A DNA stretch of 6,105 bases from Oscillospiraceae bacterium (GCA_902791885.1 CADAXO010000105.1:1-6105), one strand, 5' to 3'. Counted from the first letter of the stretch, positions 1 to 6,105 are shown. Notes: a model not told the origin generated them from the sequence alone. Numbers and translations: made by a program.

Positions 1-471
1 GATCAGCTTCGGCTTATGTGCGATGCCGCATGCGATGTTAAGCCTTCTCTTAAGACCTCCGGAGAGCTTACTCGGCTTGAACTTAACGAAATCATTAAGA
101 GCTACAAAGTCGATCGCTTCCTGCACATACTTCTTTCTCGTCTCCTTATTCTTGATATAGAGACCGCAGAAGAAGTCGATGTTCTCGTAGACTGTGAGAG
201 AGTCGTAAACTGCGACATCCTGGGGAACGATGCCGATCTGACTTTTGATCTCATAAGCCTTGGGGCTCATCGTCTTACCGAATATCTCGATCTCGCCCTT
301 GTCGTATTCAAGAAGCGAGAGGATGCAGTTGATCGTGGTGGACTTACCGGAGCCGTTGGGTCCGAGAAGGCCGAAGATCTCGCCTTCTTTGATGCTCATA
401 TCAAGATGATCTATGGCGATCAGTTCCTTGTATCTTTTTACCAATCCCTTAACCTTTAAAATCTCAGACAT
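1..471 (-). CDS. ABC-2-type transporter ATP-binding protein (partial, C-terminus off the left edge)
   Basis: This is the ATPase subunit of an ABC transporter that would power export or membrane rearrangement through a separate membrane partner. Only the first 157 codons are present. Visible motifs are Walker A GPNGSGKST at residues 37-45, a Q-loop glutamine at Q84 in IVPQD, and a signature LSGGLKRRLN at 136-145. The Walker B and H-loop lie beyond the window. The signature lacks the usual Q after LSGG and reads LSGGLKRR, a form that also occurs in DrrA/CcmA-type (ABC-2 exporter) ATPases, which is why that class is favoured. The start is ATG at 471-469, with GGAGG nine bases upstream. Another ATG at 476-474 is out of frame. 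The membrane subunit should lie to the left and is not seen, so the substrate is unknown. The gene is divergent from the YczE-like gene and may share its operators. Confidence 0.93.
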   Translation of the reverse strand, partial: MSEILKVKGLVKRYKELIAIDHLDMSIKEGEIFGLLGPNGSGKSTTINCILSLLEYDKGEIEIFGKTMSPKAYEIKSQIGIVPQDVAVYDSLTVYENIDFFCGLYIKNKETRKKYVQEAIDFVALNDFVKFKPSKLSGGLKRRLNIACGIAHKPKLI

Positions 472-504
472 TTCATTTGTCCTCCCTCTCATCTTTACGG
501 TTAC

Positions 505-510
505 ATTATG
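505..510 (-). promoter_or_regulatory. Candidate -10 element for the ABC ATPase gene
   Basis: Read on the minus strand this is CATAAT, five of six matches to TATAAT. It would start transcription near 498, about 26 nt ahead of the start codon. No good -35 is visible. The nearest inverted repeat, centred at 540.5, would lie about -42 from this start, where an activator can replace the -35 contact. The call rests on this spacing and on a short AT-rich match, so it is tentative. Confidence 0.35.
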
Positions 511-532
511 AGATACGTGGGCTTCCGGGAGT

Positions 533-548
533 AGTGAACAGCATCACT
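533..548. promoter_or_regulatory. Inverted repeat, operator candidate 1
   Basis: The arms are AGTGA and TCACT, separated by six bases (ACAGCA). The core GTGA-N6-TCAC has the same geometry as binding sites of Crp/Fnr-family dimeric regulators. It lies between two divergent genes and is paired with a second repeat 22 bp away. A regulator of another family, for example a NarL/LuxR-type response regulator, could also use such a site. The binding protein is not in the window. Confidence 0.5.
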
Positions 549-555
549 TTAGGAG

Positions 556-569
556 ATGACAAATGTCAT
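556..569. promoter_or_regulatory. Inverted repeat, operator candidate 2
   Basis: The arms ATGACA and TGTCAT form a perfect 6-bp inverted repeat around a 2-base centre. Viewed with operator 1, both sites share TGA-N6-TCA, with R before and Y after. The centre at 562.5 is 22 bp, about two helical turns, from that of operator 1, so two dimers would sit on the same DNA face. It is centred at about -41.5 from the predicted rightward start near 604, the classical class II activator position. Confidence 0.55.
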
Positions 570-588
570 TTTCGATGTGTAGGGACTC

Positions 589-597
589 TGCTATAAT
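589..597 (+). promoter_or_regulatory. Extended -10 promoter for the YczE-like gene pair
   Basis: TGC followed by a perfect TATAAT (hexamer 592-597) forms an extended -10 element. The -35 region 17 bases upstream reads TTTTCG and is poor, which fits an extended -10 or activator-dependent promoter. Transcription would start near 604 and give a leader of about 108 nt before the ATG at 712. The leader has no clear Shine-Dalgarno, strong hairpin or recognisable riboswitch that I can see by eye. Confidence 0.55.
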
Positions 598-711
598 TAC
601 GAAGGATAAGGAATAGATTACATAGGATATGAGACTGAGATTTTCCTTGGGATCGTCAATGTCGTCTGGGATGTAATAGTTTATTCATAAGATTATGTTA
701 TTATCTGAAAC

Positions 712-1389
712 ATGAGCATCAAGATACCTGAATTCATGAAGCGCGACCATATGTTAATGCGCATCGTCCTGTGCATCACAGGAGTAATGATCTGCGGAAT
801 TGCAGTAGGCTTTTTTAAGTTCGCTGCATTCGGCGTAGATCCGTTCACCTCTGCGATGTGCGGCCTTGATATAACGCTCCCCATCGAATACGGTATGCTC
901 TACATCATCGCGAATGCTGTTCTGCTTTTGTTCAGCCTTATTTTTGACAGGCGTATGATCGGCCTCGGAACTATAGTTAACCTGTTCCTCGTAGGCTACC
1001 TTGCCCAGTACACGGAGTTGTTCCTGAGAAGCATCTTATCACCGGAATCTCTTGTTGCCAGGATTATCTGCCTTATCATCGGCGTCTTGGCATTAAGTTT
1101 CTCCGCAGGCCTTTATGTACCCGCAGACTTAGGCGTATCCACATACGATGCTGTCGCACTTATCATGGCGAACAAGTGGCATATCCTTAAGTTTAAGTAC
1201 GACAGGATCATCACTGATCTTATCTGCGTTATCGCAGGCGGAATATTGTTTATTGTGTCCGGCAATCCCTTCTCGGAAATAACGGCCATCATCGGCATCG
1301 GCACGCTGATAACCGCTTTCTGCATGGGACCTCTTGTCGACTTCTTCGCTGATAATTTCACCAAGAGATTTCTCCTGAAGGACAACTGA
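712..1389 (+). CDS. YczE/YitT-like integral membrane protein
   Basis: This 225-residue protein has about six hydrophobic membrane segments, near residues 14-36, 60-78, 85-105, 115-136, 167-186 and 190-212. Family-like motifs are FGVDPFTSAMCGL at 40-52, ADLGVSTYDAVAL at 138-150, and a GIGTLITAFCMGPLVDFF stretch at 195-212. These resemble the YczE/YyaS/YitT group, whose transport or accessory role is poorly known. In Bacillus, YczE has been linked to lipopeptide production. The start is uncertain: the ATG at 712 has no clear Shine-Dalgarno, and an in-frame ATG at 736 has none either. The next gene begins five bases after the stop, so the two are probably one transcript. No substrate can be assigned from sequence. 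Confidence 0.85.
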   Translation: MSIKIPEFMKRDHMLMRIVLCITGVMICGIAVGFFKFAAFGVDPFTSAMCGLDITLPIEYGMLYIIANAVLLLFSLIFDRRMIGLGTIVNLFLVGYLAQYTELFLRSILSPESLVARIICLIIGVLALSFSAGLYVPADLGVSTYDAVALIMANKWHILKFKYDRIITDLICVIAGGILFIVSGNPFSEITAIIGIGTLITAFCMGPLVDFFADNFTKRFLLKDN

Positions 1390-1394
1390 TCGAT

Positions 1395-2027
1395 ATGAGA
1401 AAAACAGCCATATTCATAGCAGTCCTGATATTCACTTTAGGAGTTTCCGTCTTTGATGCCGTCAATTCATTTAACGAATCTTACAAAGGATATCTTTCAG
1501 GCGAATACTATTTCCGCTGGAGAGCCGAGACTATAGCTCCTGCGGACTTTATGGCTGTCAGTAATGTTGATATGACCAACCCCGAGAATATTCTCTATTT
1601 CACGGGCGGAGTCGTAATAAGAGCATGCGATAACGACCACGACGGTCTGTGCGAGGTCATCTACGATTACAAAGAATACGATAACTTCCCTGCAGGAAAA
1701 CTCGCCTTCAGTTCCGAGGATCTTCCGTATTTTAACGGCAGCAAGGTTTATTCCAAACGGGAATACCATGAAGCACTCATGGATCTGGACGGTTCTGCTA
1801 TCCTGGACGGAGCTTTAAGTGATCCTGTTGCAATGAAAGCTTACAAGACCCCCGTTAACCTTCTGATCATTCTTCTTGCAGTCGATATTCTCGGATTATC
1901 GGCTATGTTTGTGTTAAAGAACTTCGTATCAGGAGAACACGACACTGCCTACAATGCAGCAGCATACATCGTATTCTTCATAAATCTCGGCTGGAACGGT
2001 ATTATCGCTTTCCTTCTTATGTTCTAA
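1395..2027 (+). CDS. Hypothetical membrane-anchored protein with acidic extracytoplasmic domain
   Basis: I do not recognise this 210-residue protein. It has an N-terminal hydrophobic segment at about residues 4-20, a polar acidic domain at about 25-150, and two C-terminal hydrophobic segments at about 153-174 and 186-209. By topology the middle domain is probably outside the cytoplasm. It holds DNDHDGLCE at 79-87, a DxDxDGxxE pattern like calcium loops of the FG-GAP/VCBS or thrombospondin type 3 kind. It is not a canonical EF-hand, since position 8 is Cys and position 12 is Tyr. The start ATG at 1395 has AAGGA about 12 bases upstream, inside the end of the YczE-like gene, so coupled translation is likely. 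Its stop lies inside the convergent DUF2130 gene. Confidence 0.8.
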   Translation: MRKTAIFIAVLIFTLGVSVFDAVNSFNESYKGYLSGEYYFRWRAETIAPADFMAVSNVDMTNPENILYFTGGVVIRACDNDHDGLCEVIYDYKEYDNFPAGKLAFSSEDLPYFNGSKVYSKREYHEALMDLDGSAILDGALSDPVAMKAYKTPVNLLIILLAVDILGLSAMFVLKNFVSGEHDTAYNAAAYIVFFINLGWNGIIAFLLMF

Positions 2028-3231
2028 GACCGTTTTGCTGTTCATCGAACATCTGCTTAACTGAAGGCGCATTCTTCGTAAGCTTCTTGATGTTAACTTT
2101 CTCAAGTTTGCCGTTCGCCGTATTAAGACCCTTCATGGACTGTTCAAGCTTAGCCTTAACATTCTGAAGATCGGTTATGGCTTTATCGATATTCTTGATC
2201 GCATCATTATAGTTATTCTCTGCTCTTGTGACGGAGACTGAGAAATCTTCCTTAAACTGATTGAGGTTATCTTCGAAGTTATAAAGATCGATCTGCTGGC
2301 TCTGTATCTCGGCAAGCTGCTTCCTGTACACCAGCGAATTCAGCGCGGCATTACGAAGCAGCGAGATTATCGGAATAAAGAACTGCGGACGGACAACAAA
2401 CATCTTCTCATACTGATAGGAAACATCCACGATGCCGTTGTTGTAAAGATCGTTGTCTGCTTCGAGGAGCGTTACAAGAACCGCATACTCGCACTTCTTC
2501 TCGCGGCGGTCCTTATCGAGTTCCTTGAAAAAATCCTCATTCTTATGCTTCGTGGCCGTCGTATCCATCTCGTTCTTCATCTCGAACATAATGGATATGA
2601 ACTCGACGCCGTCGGAAGACTCCCTGTATATGAAGTCGCCCTTACTTCCGGAACTTGCATCATTATCCTTGCCGAACTCGGCATTCGGGAATGCAGCCAT
2701 TCTGATCTGGTTAAACTGGTTCATGCAGTGCTGCTCAAGGCTCTCGCCCACCATCTTGGTCGACTGTCTGGCCTTGAAATCCTTAAGCCTCTCGATCTCC
2801 TCATCACGAAGTGCGATCTCGGATCTGTGCTTATCTACGAGGTTATTTTTCTCAAGCTCGCCTTCCTTCTTCTGAAGGTCGATCTCGCCCTGAAGCTTCG
2901 TGATCTCGTTATCTTTTAAAGACAGCTCCTTATCCTTCTCCTGAGTCGCCTTGGCTACGGCAAGCTCCTTTTCCGTGTCGGCCTTTTCAAGCTTGGCCTG
3001 AAGCTCGGCTATGAGTCTGTCTTTGGAATTGAGCTCGTCGGCTTTTCGCGCGAGGGCAGCCTGATGCTCCTTATCTTGCTCCATGCGGGCAAGGGCGAGG
3101 TCCTTCTCCTCACGAGACTTAAGCTCCTCCTCGAACTTTCTATCGCGCACCTGCTTCAGGATAGAAGCGTAACCCGATTCGTCAACCTTGAACATCTGTC
3201 CGCAGTTCGGACACTTAATCTCGTTATCCAT
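2017..3231 (-). CDS. DUF2130 family coiled-coil protein
   Basis: This 404-residue soluble protein starts with a short Cys motif CPNC (C7, C10), followed by a long charged coiled coil at about 28-155, a globular DUF2130 domain at about 160-315, and a second helical region to the end. The domain contains GESLEQHC near 162-169, KGDF with D199, and FEMKNE with E217 and K219. This E...D...ExK order resembles a PD-(D/E)XK nuclease core, but nuclease activity is inference from motif spacing. Only one CxxC is present, so a full zinc ribbon is not visible unless two chains share a metal. The start ATG at 3231 is preceded by GGAGG lying in the last codons of the HAD gene, whose stop is one base away, so translation is probably coupled. 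The cellular role of the family is not known to me. Confidence 0.9.
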   Translation of the reverse strand: MDNEIKCPNCGQMFKVDESGYASILKQVRDRKFEEELKSREEKDLALARMEQDKEHQAALARKADELNSKDRLIAELQAKLEKADTEKELAVAKATQEKDKELSLKDNEITKLQGEIDLQKKEGELEKNNLVDKHRSEIALRDEEIERLKDFKARQSTKMVGESLEQHCMNQFNQIRMAAFPNAEFGKDNDASSGSKGDFIYRESSDGVEFISIMFEMKNEMDTTATKHKNEDFFKELDKDRREKKCEYAVLVTLLEADNDLYNNGIVDVSYQYEKMFVVRPQFFIPIISLLRNAALNSLVYRKQLAEIQSQQIDLYNFEDNLNQFKEDFSVSVTRAENNYNDAIKNIDKAITDLQNVKAKLEQSMKGLNTANGKLEKVNIKKLTKNAPSVKQMFDEQQNGLRT

Positions 3232-3232
3232 G

Positions 3233-3889
3233 TCAGACCTCCTGCTTAAATAACTTCAGGACCTCATTAAGCGACGGCAGCACCTTATCCGCCAGATTTC
3301 TTATCTCCTCATCCGGCTGCACCAGATCCGGCACCATTATCGTGTAAATTCCCGCCGCTTTTGCCGATTTAACACCGTTAAATGAGTCCTCAATCGCAAT
3401 AGAATCAGTGCTTTCCACGCCCAGGCGCTTCATGGCCTCAAGCCAGATATCAGGGGCAGGTTTGCTGTGCTCGATCATGTCTCCGCACACTACCTCATCG
3501 AAAAGCTCATACAATCCGGCCTGCTTAAGCTCGCGTATAACCGAGGGCGATGAGGTCGAAGAAGCGATCGATGTCTTGATGCCGTTTTCCCTGAGGTAAG
3601 TAAGAAGCTCCGTTACACCGGGCTTGACCGCTACAAGCCCCGCGTCGAACCTCTCTATAAAAAGCTCACGCCTTCTGGCATTAAGCTCATCGTAAGGGAA
3701 CTTATCTCCGTACATGCTGTAGAAAAGCTCTCTTGTGGCCTTGGAAGTAATTCCGAGGGCGCCTTTGCAGAACTTCTCTATGTCAGGGATCCCCGCCTCG
3801 GGCGCCACAATCTTCCAGCAGTCAATGACGGCCTGCTCCGAATCGAAGATAACGCCGTCCATATCGAATAATACAGCTTTGAAATTCAT
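3233..3889 (-). CDS. HAD-superfamily hydrolase, beta-phosphoglucomutase/phosphatase-like
   Basis: This 218-residue cytosolic enzyme acts on a phosphorylated metabolite by way of an aspartyl-phosphate. Motif I is FDMDGV, with nucleophile D9 and acid/base D11. Motif II lies in ASSTSS (S110/S111). Motif III is K143 in HSKPAPD. Motif IV is E167-D168 in IEDSFNG. A helical cap occupies about residues 16-80. This is the subfamily I layout shared by beta-phosphoglucomutase and small sugar-phosphate or 2-deoxy-sugar phosphatases. Sequence alone does not separate mutase from phosphatase. The frame is open upstream for 26 codons, but those overlap the end of pflA and lack family similarity, so ATG at 3889-3887 is chosen. 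A weak GGGAG lies 12 bases before it. The gap to pflA is 4 nt. Confidence 0.92.
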   Translation of the reverse strand: MNFKAVLFDMDGVIFDSEQAVIDCWKIVAPEAGIPDIEKFCKGALGITSKATRELFYSMYGDKFPYDELNARRRELFIERFDAGLVAVKPGVTELLTYLRENGIKTSIASSTSSPSVIRELKQAGLYELFDEVVCGDMIEHSKPAPDIWLEAMKRLGVESTDSIAIEDSFNGVKSAKAAGIYTIMVPDLVQPDEEIRNLADKVLPSLNEVLKLFKQEV

Positions 3890-3893
3890 GTGA

Positions 3894-4622
3894 TTATGTA
3901 GCTCCCAGGATCTTTCTTGCGTTCTCGACACGCTCCTGTGAAGGTGTCGTGATGCCCTCAAGCTCATAAGGGATTCCGAGTGTCGCCCACTTGTGAACGC
4001 CGAGTGTGTGGTAAGGCAGAACCTCCACCCTCTCTACAGTCTTCAGGGACTTTATGAACTCGGCAAGCTTAGTAAGATACTCGTCCTTGTCGTTTCTCTC
4101 GGGGACAAGCACGTGGCGGATCCACATCCTTACGCCTAAGTCGCTCATCTCGCGGGCCATCGCAAGTATGTTGTCCAGAGGCTGCTTAGTAAGTTCCTTG
4201 TGGCCCTCGGGATCGATGTGCTTGATATCGAGCATTACAAGATCCGTGACCTTCATGAGCTCGAGGAACTTGTCGTGCCACTCGGGATTGGTGTTATAAG
4301 GGTTGCCCGAAGTATCGAGGCAGGTGTTGATACCCTTCGCCTTGGCCTTCGTGAACAATTCCAGAAGGAAATCAATCTGCATCAAAGGCTCGCCGCCCGA
4401 GACTGTGATGCCGCCCAGAGGTCCCCAGTATGACTTGTATCTTAAAGCCTTGGCGATAAGTTCATCAGACTCGATAAGCTGTCCGTCGGTCATCTTCCAT
4501 GTATCGGGATTATGGCAGAACTGGCACCTCATCGCGCATCCTGAGAAGAATATTATGAATCTTACTCCGGGGCCGTCCGCAGAACCGAAACTCTCCAGTG
4601 AATGTATATAACCTTTGCTCAT
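3894..4622 (-). CDS. pflA: Pyruvate formate-lyase activating enzyme (radical SAM)
   Basis: This 242-residue enzyme, close to the roughly 246 usual for PflA, uses a [4Fe-4S] cluster and S-adenosylmethionine to make the glycyl radical on pyruvate formate-lyase. That lyase turns pyruvate and CoA into acetyl-CoA and formate. The cluster ligands are CxxxCxxC at C29, C33 and C36, with aromatic F35 before the last Cys. The SAM-binding GGE motif is SGGEP at 75-79. LDIKHIDPEGHKELT at 131-145, RHVLVPERND at 169-178 and the LPYHTLGVHKW segment at 202-212 are typical PflA stretches. The start ATG at 4622-4620 has GGAG eight bases upstream. A 29-codon open extension beyond it is rejected because it crosses the promoter and lacks similarity. 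No pyruvate formate-lyase gene is adjacent. An activase for another glycyl-radical enzyme is possible but less likely. Confidence 0.94.
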   Translation of the reverse strand: MSKGYIHSLESFGSADGPGVRFIIFFSGCAMRCQFCHNPDTWKMTDGQLIESDELIAKALRYKSYWGPLGGITVSGGEPLMQIDFLLELFTKAKAKGINTCLDTSGNPYNTNPEWHDKFLELMKVTDLVMLDIKHIDPEGHKELTKQPLDNILAMAREMSDLGVRMWIRHVLVPERNDKDEYLTKLAEFIKSLKTVERVEVLPYHTLGVHKWATLGIPYELEGITTPSQERVENARKILGAT

Positions 4623-4658
4623 ATTAATTACTCCGTTACTTAATTGATACGTTCTAAT

Positions 4659-4664
4659 ATTATA
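4659..4664 (-). promoter_or_regulatory. Promoter -10 element for the pflA-HAD-DUF2130 operon
   Basis: The minus strand reads a perfect TATAAT here, inside GCGTATAATATTAG. Transcription would start near 4652, about 30 nt before the pflA start codon. The -35 at 17-bp spacing (CCAAGG) is poor, so an activator or an alternative spacing may be involved. The position relative to a good ribosome binding site supports the call. Confidence 0.5.
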
Positions 4665-4753
4665 CGCTATACAAAAACAACCCTTGGAAATAATGTGTGA
4701 AATGTGCAAACGGATGATTTTACGGTCACCCTCCTTTTAAACGTCTTTCCGCG

Positions 4754-4762
4754 TGGTAGAAT
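4754..4762 (+). promoter_or_regulatory. Extended -10 promoter for the SulP gene
   Basis: TGG followed by TAGAAT (hexamer 4757-4762) gives an extended -10 element. TTTTAA at 4735-4740 is a weak -35 with a 16-bp spacer. Transcription would start near 4769, about 24 nt before the ATG. The intergenic stretch between the two divergent starts is about 170 nt and shows no convincing riboswitch or operator palindrome. Confidence 0.45.
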
Positions 4763-4792
4763 TAACGCCGTTGTTTAAGAAAGGAAATAAGT

Positions 4793-6105
4793 ATGGGCAA
4801 GAATAAGAGACCGTTTTTCGCACACTACGCGAAGATCTTCAGAAACGAGTTTAAAGGCTATAACAAAAAGTATTTCATCAACGACCTTACCGCAGGCATT
4901 ACAGTCGGAGCCGTAGCACTCCCTCTCGCACTCGCTTTCGGTGCTGCAAGTGTCGACCAGGATCACCTCGCCATCGGTATCGCGGGCGGCCTTATCACAG
5001 CCATCATCGCAGGTATCGTATCAGGACTTCTCGGCGGAGGTTCCTTCCAGATCTCAGGTCCTACCGGCGCCATGGCAGTAATCCTCGGCACCATCGTATC
5101 AGGAACATACGGCCTTCAGGGCATGTTCATGGCGACTTTCCTGTCAGGTCTCATCCTTCTTATCGCGGGTCTTTTACGATTCGGACGTTTCGTCCAGTTC
5201 ATCCCGAAGCCCGTTGTCACCGGATTTACTTCGGGCATCGCTCTTGTAATCGCCATCGGCCAGCTCGGCAACGCATTCGGCGTTAACGCTTCCGGCGAGG
5301 GTACGATCGGCAAGGTAATCACATTCGCATCCAACATCAAGGACACAAGCTTCCCCACTCTCGGCGTTGCCGCTCTGGTAGTAGTGATCATGGCTGTGTA
5401 CCCCAAGAAACTTGCAAAGTACGTTCCTTCTTCTCTTGTCGCCATCATCATCGCGACTGCCCTTTGCAAGATAATCAGCCTCGACGTTAAGACGATCGGC
5501 TCCATCCCGAGCTCGCTCATCAACTCCGAGGTCCTTAATATTAAATCCGTGGATATCCCCATGATCACTTCCATCGCAGGCTATGCGGTAACAATCGCTC
5601 TCCTCGGCATGATCGAGAGCCTTCTTTGCGGTACTGCGGCAGCTTCCATGAAGAAAGAGAAGTTCGACAGTAACGTCGAGCTCATTGCCCAGGGTATCGC
5701 CAACATGGCTGTTCCTTTCGCAGGCGGTGTACCTTCCACGGCAGCCATCGCGAGAACTTCAGTTGCCATCAAGAGCGGCTGCAGAACAAGACTTACATCT
5801 GTGTTCCAGTCAATCTTCCTCATCCTCTGCATGTTCGTCCTCGCACCTCTGATCGGCATGGTACCTTACTCCGCCCTCGCAGGCGTCCTCTTCATGACCG
5901 CATACAAGATGAACGACATCAAGACAATCAAGGGCTACTTCACACACGGTCTTAAGGACGCCATCGCTCTTTGCTTCATCACAATGGCTGCAACGGTCAT
6001 CCTCGACCTTACATATGCCATCGTAATCGGCGTTGCCCTCTCCATGATCATCACGATAAGCAAGCTCGTTGACATCCGTGTAAATGTCGAGGAAGAGACA
6101 CTCAT
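4793..6105 (+). CDS. SulP-family anion transporter (partial, C-terminus off the right edge)
   Basis: The reading frame is open to the window edge, giving 437 residues of an integral membrane protein. It has the SLC26/SulP transport fold: ISGPTGAM at 87-94, the conserved acidic ESLLCG with E275 at 275-280, and the hallmark run GIANMAVPFAGGVPSTAAIART at 301-322, followed by KSGCRTRL at 327-334. Many hydrophobic helices follow one another from about residue 31 to 425. SulP proteins carry sulfate, bicarbonate, dicarboxylates or similar anions across the cytoplasmic membrane, and the substrate cannot be fixed here. A cytoplasmic STAS domain normally follows the last helix and would begin near residue 430, just where the window ends. 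The start ATG at 4793 has AAGGA seven bases upstream. The gene is divergent from pflA. Confidence 0.95.
   Translation, partial: MGKNKRPFFAHYAKIFRNEFKGYNKKYFINDLTAGITVGAVALPLALAFGAASVDQDHLAIGIAGGLITAIIAGIVSGLLGGGSFQISGPTGAMAVILGTIVSGTYGLQGMFMATFLSGLILLIAGLLRFGRFVQFIPKPVVTGFTSGIALVIAIGQLGNAFGVNASGEGTIGKVITFASNIKDTSFPTLGVAALVVVIMAVYPKKLAKYVPSSLVAIIIATALCKIISLDVKTIGSIPSSLINSEVLNIKSVDIPMITSIAGYAVTIALLGMIESLLCGTAAASMKKEKFDSNVELIAQGIANMAVPFAGGVPSTAAIARTSVAIKSGCRTRLTSVFQSIFLILCMFVLAPLIGMVPYSALAGVLFMTAYKMNDIKTIKGYFTHGLKDAIALCFITMAATVILDLTYAIVIGVALSMIITISKLVDIRVNVEEETL

Noticed and set aside
16..459. Plus-strand open frame of 147 codons
   Set aside because: It is antisense to the ABC ATPase, whose Walker A, Q-loop and signature motifs are clear on the minus strand.
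629..676. 15-codon frame in the leader of the YczE-like gene
   Set aside because: The only nearby AGGA is one base from the ATG and the next is 16 bases away. The peptide has no run of regulatory codons, so a leader peptide is not supported.
2039..2051. TGTTC-ATC-GAACA hairpin as a terminator
   Set aside because: The stem is only 5 bp, lies inside the DUF2130 coding end, and is not followed by a T-run on either strand.
2453..2919. Two plus-strand open frames inside the DUF2130 gene
   Set aside because: They are antisense to a well-supported coding region and their composition reflects the complement of coiled-coil codons.
3890..3967. 26-codon N-terminal extension of the HAD hydrolase
   Set aside because: It overlaps the end of pflA and is arginine/histidine-rich without family similarity. 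The HAD motif I begins just after the ATG at 3889.
4623..4709. 29-codon N-terminal extension of PflA
   Set aside because: It covers the TATAAT promoter and the ribosome binding site, and PflA proteins normally start close to the MSKGYIHS segment.
4775..5859. Minus-strand open frames opposite the SulP gene
   Set aside because: They are shadows of a clear SulP frame with hallmark motifs on the plus strand.

Overview
The window suggests a chromosomal piece from an anaerobic, Gram-positive-type bacterium, most likely Clostridia (Bacillota). The evidence is moderate GC, good GGAGG-type ribosome binding sites, a YczE-like membrane protein, a pyruvate formate-lyase activating enzyme and a DrrA/CcmA-type ABC ATPase. 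No rRNA, tRNA, mobile element or CRISPR array was seen, so the lineage call is inference. The window cuts a gene at each edge.

Layout. (1) Positions 1-471, minus strand: N-terminal 157 codons of an ABC-2-type transporter ATPase that runs off the left edge. (2) Positions 472-711: a divergent control region with two adjacent inverted repeats sharing TGA-N6-TCA, centres 22 bp apart, flanked by outward-facing -10 elements at nearly equal distance. (3) Positions 712-2027, plus strand: a YczE/YitT-like integral membrane protein followed by an unrecognised membrane-anchored protein with three predicted membrane segments. (4) Positions 2017-4622, minus strand: a compact operon read leftward, consisting of pflA, then a beta-phosphoglucomutase-like HAD hydrolase, then a DUF2130 coiled-coil protein. 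Its end overlaps the end of the plus-strand pair by 11 bp with no visible terminator. (5) Positions 4623-4792: a second divergent promoter region. (6) From 4793 to the right edge, plus strand: a SulP-family anion transporter, open at the right edge before its expected STAS domain.

How the parts may work together. PflA activates pyruvate formate-lyase, but no pfl gene is next to it here. The HAD and DUF2130 genes are packed behind it with gaps of 4 and 1 nt, so they are probably co-translated. The YczE-like protein and its partner look like a two-gene membrane unit, possibly co-regulated with the divergent ABC transporter. No clear new defence or mobile system was found. The most interesting signals are the symmetric two-operator block at 533-569, the uncharacterised 210-residue partner protein, and the pflA/HAD/DUF2130 grouping.
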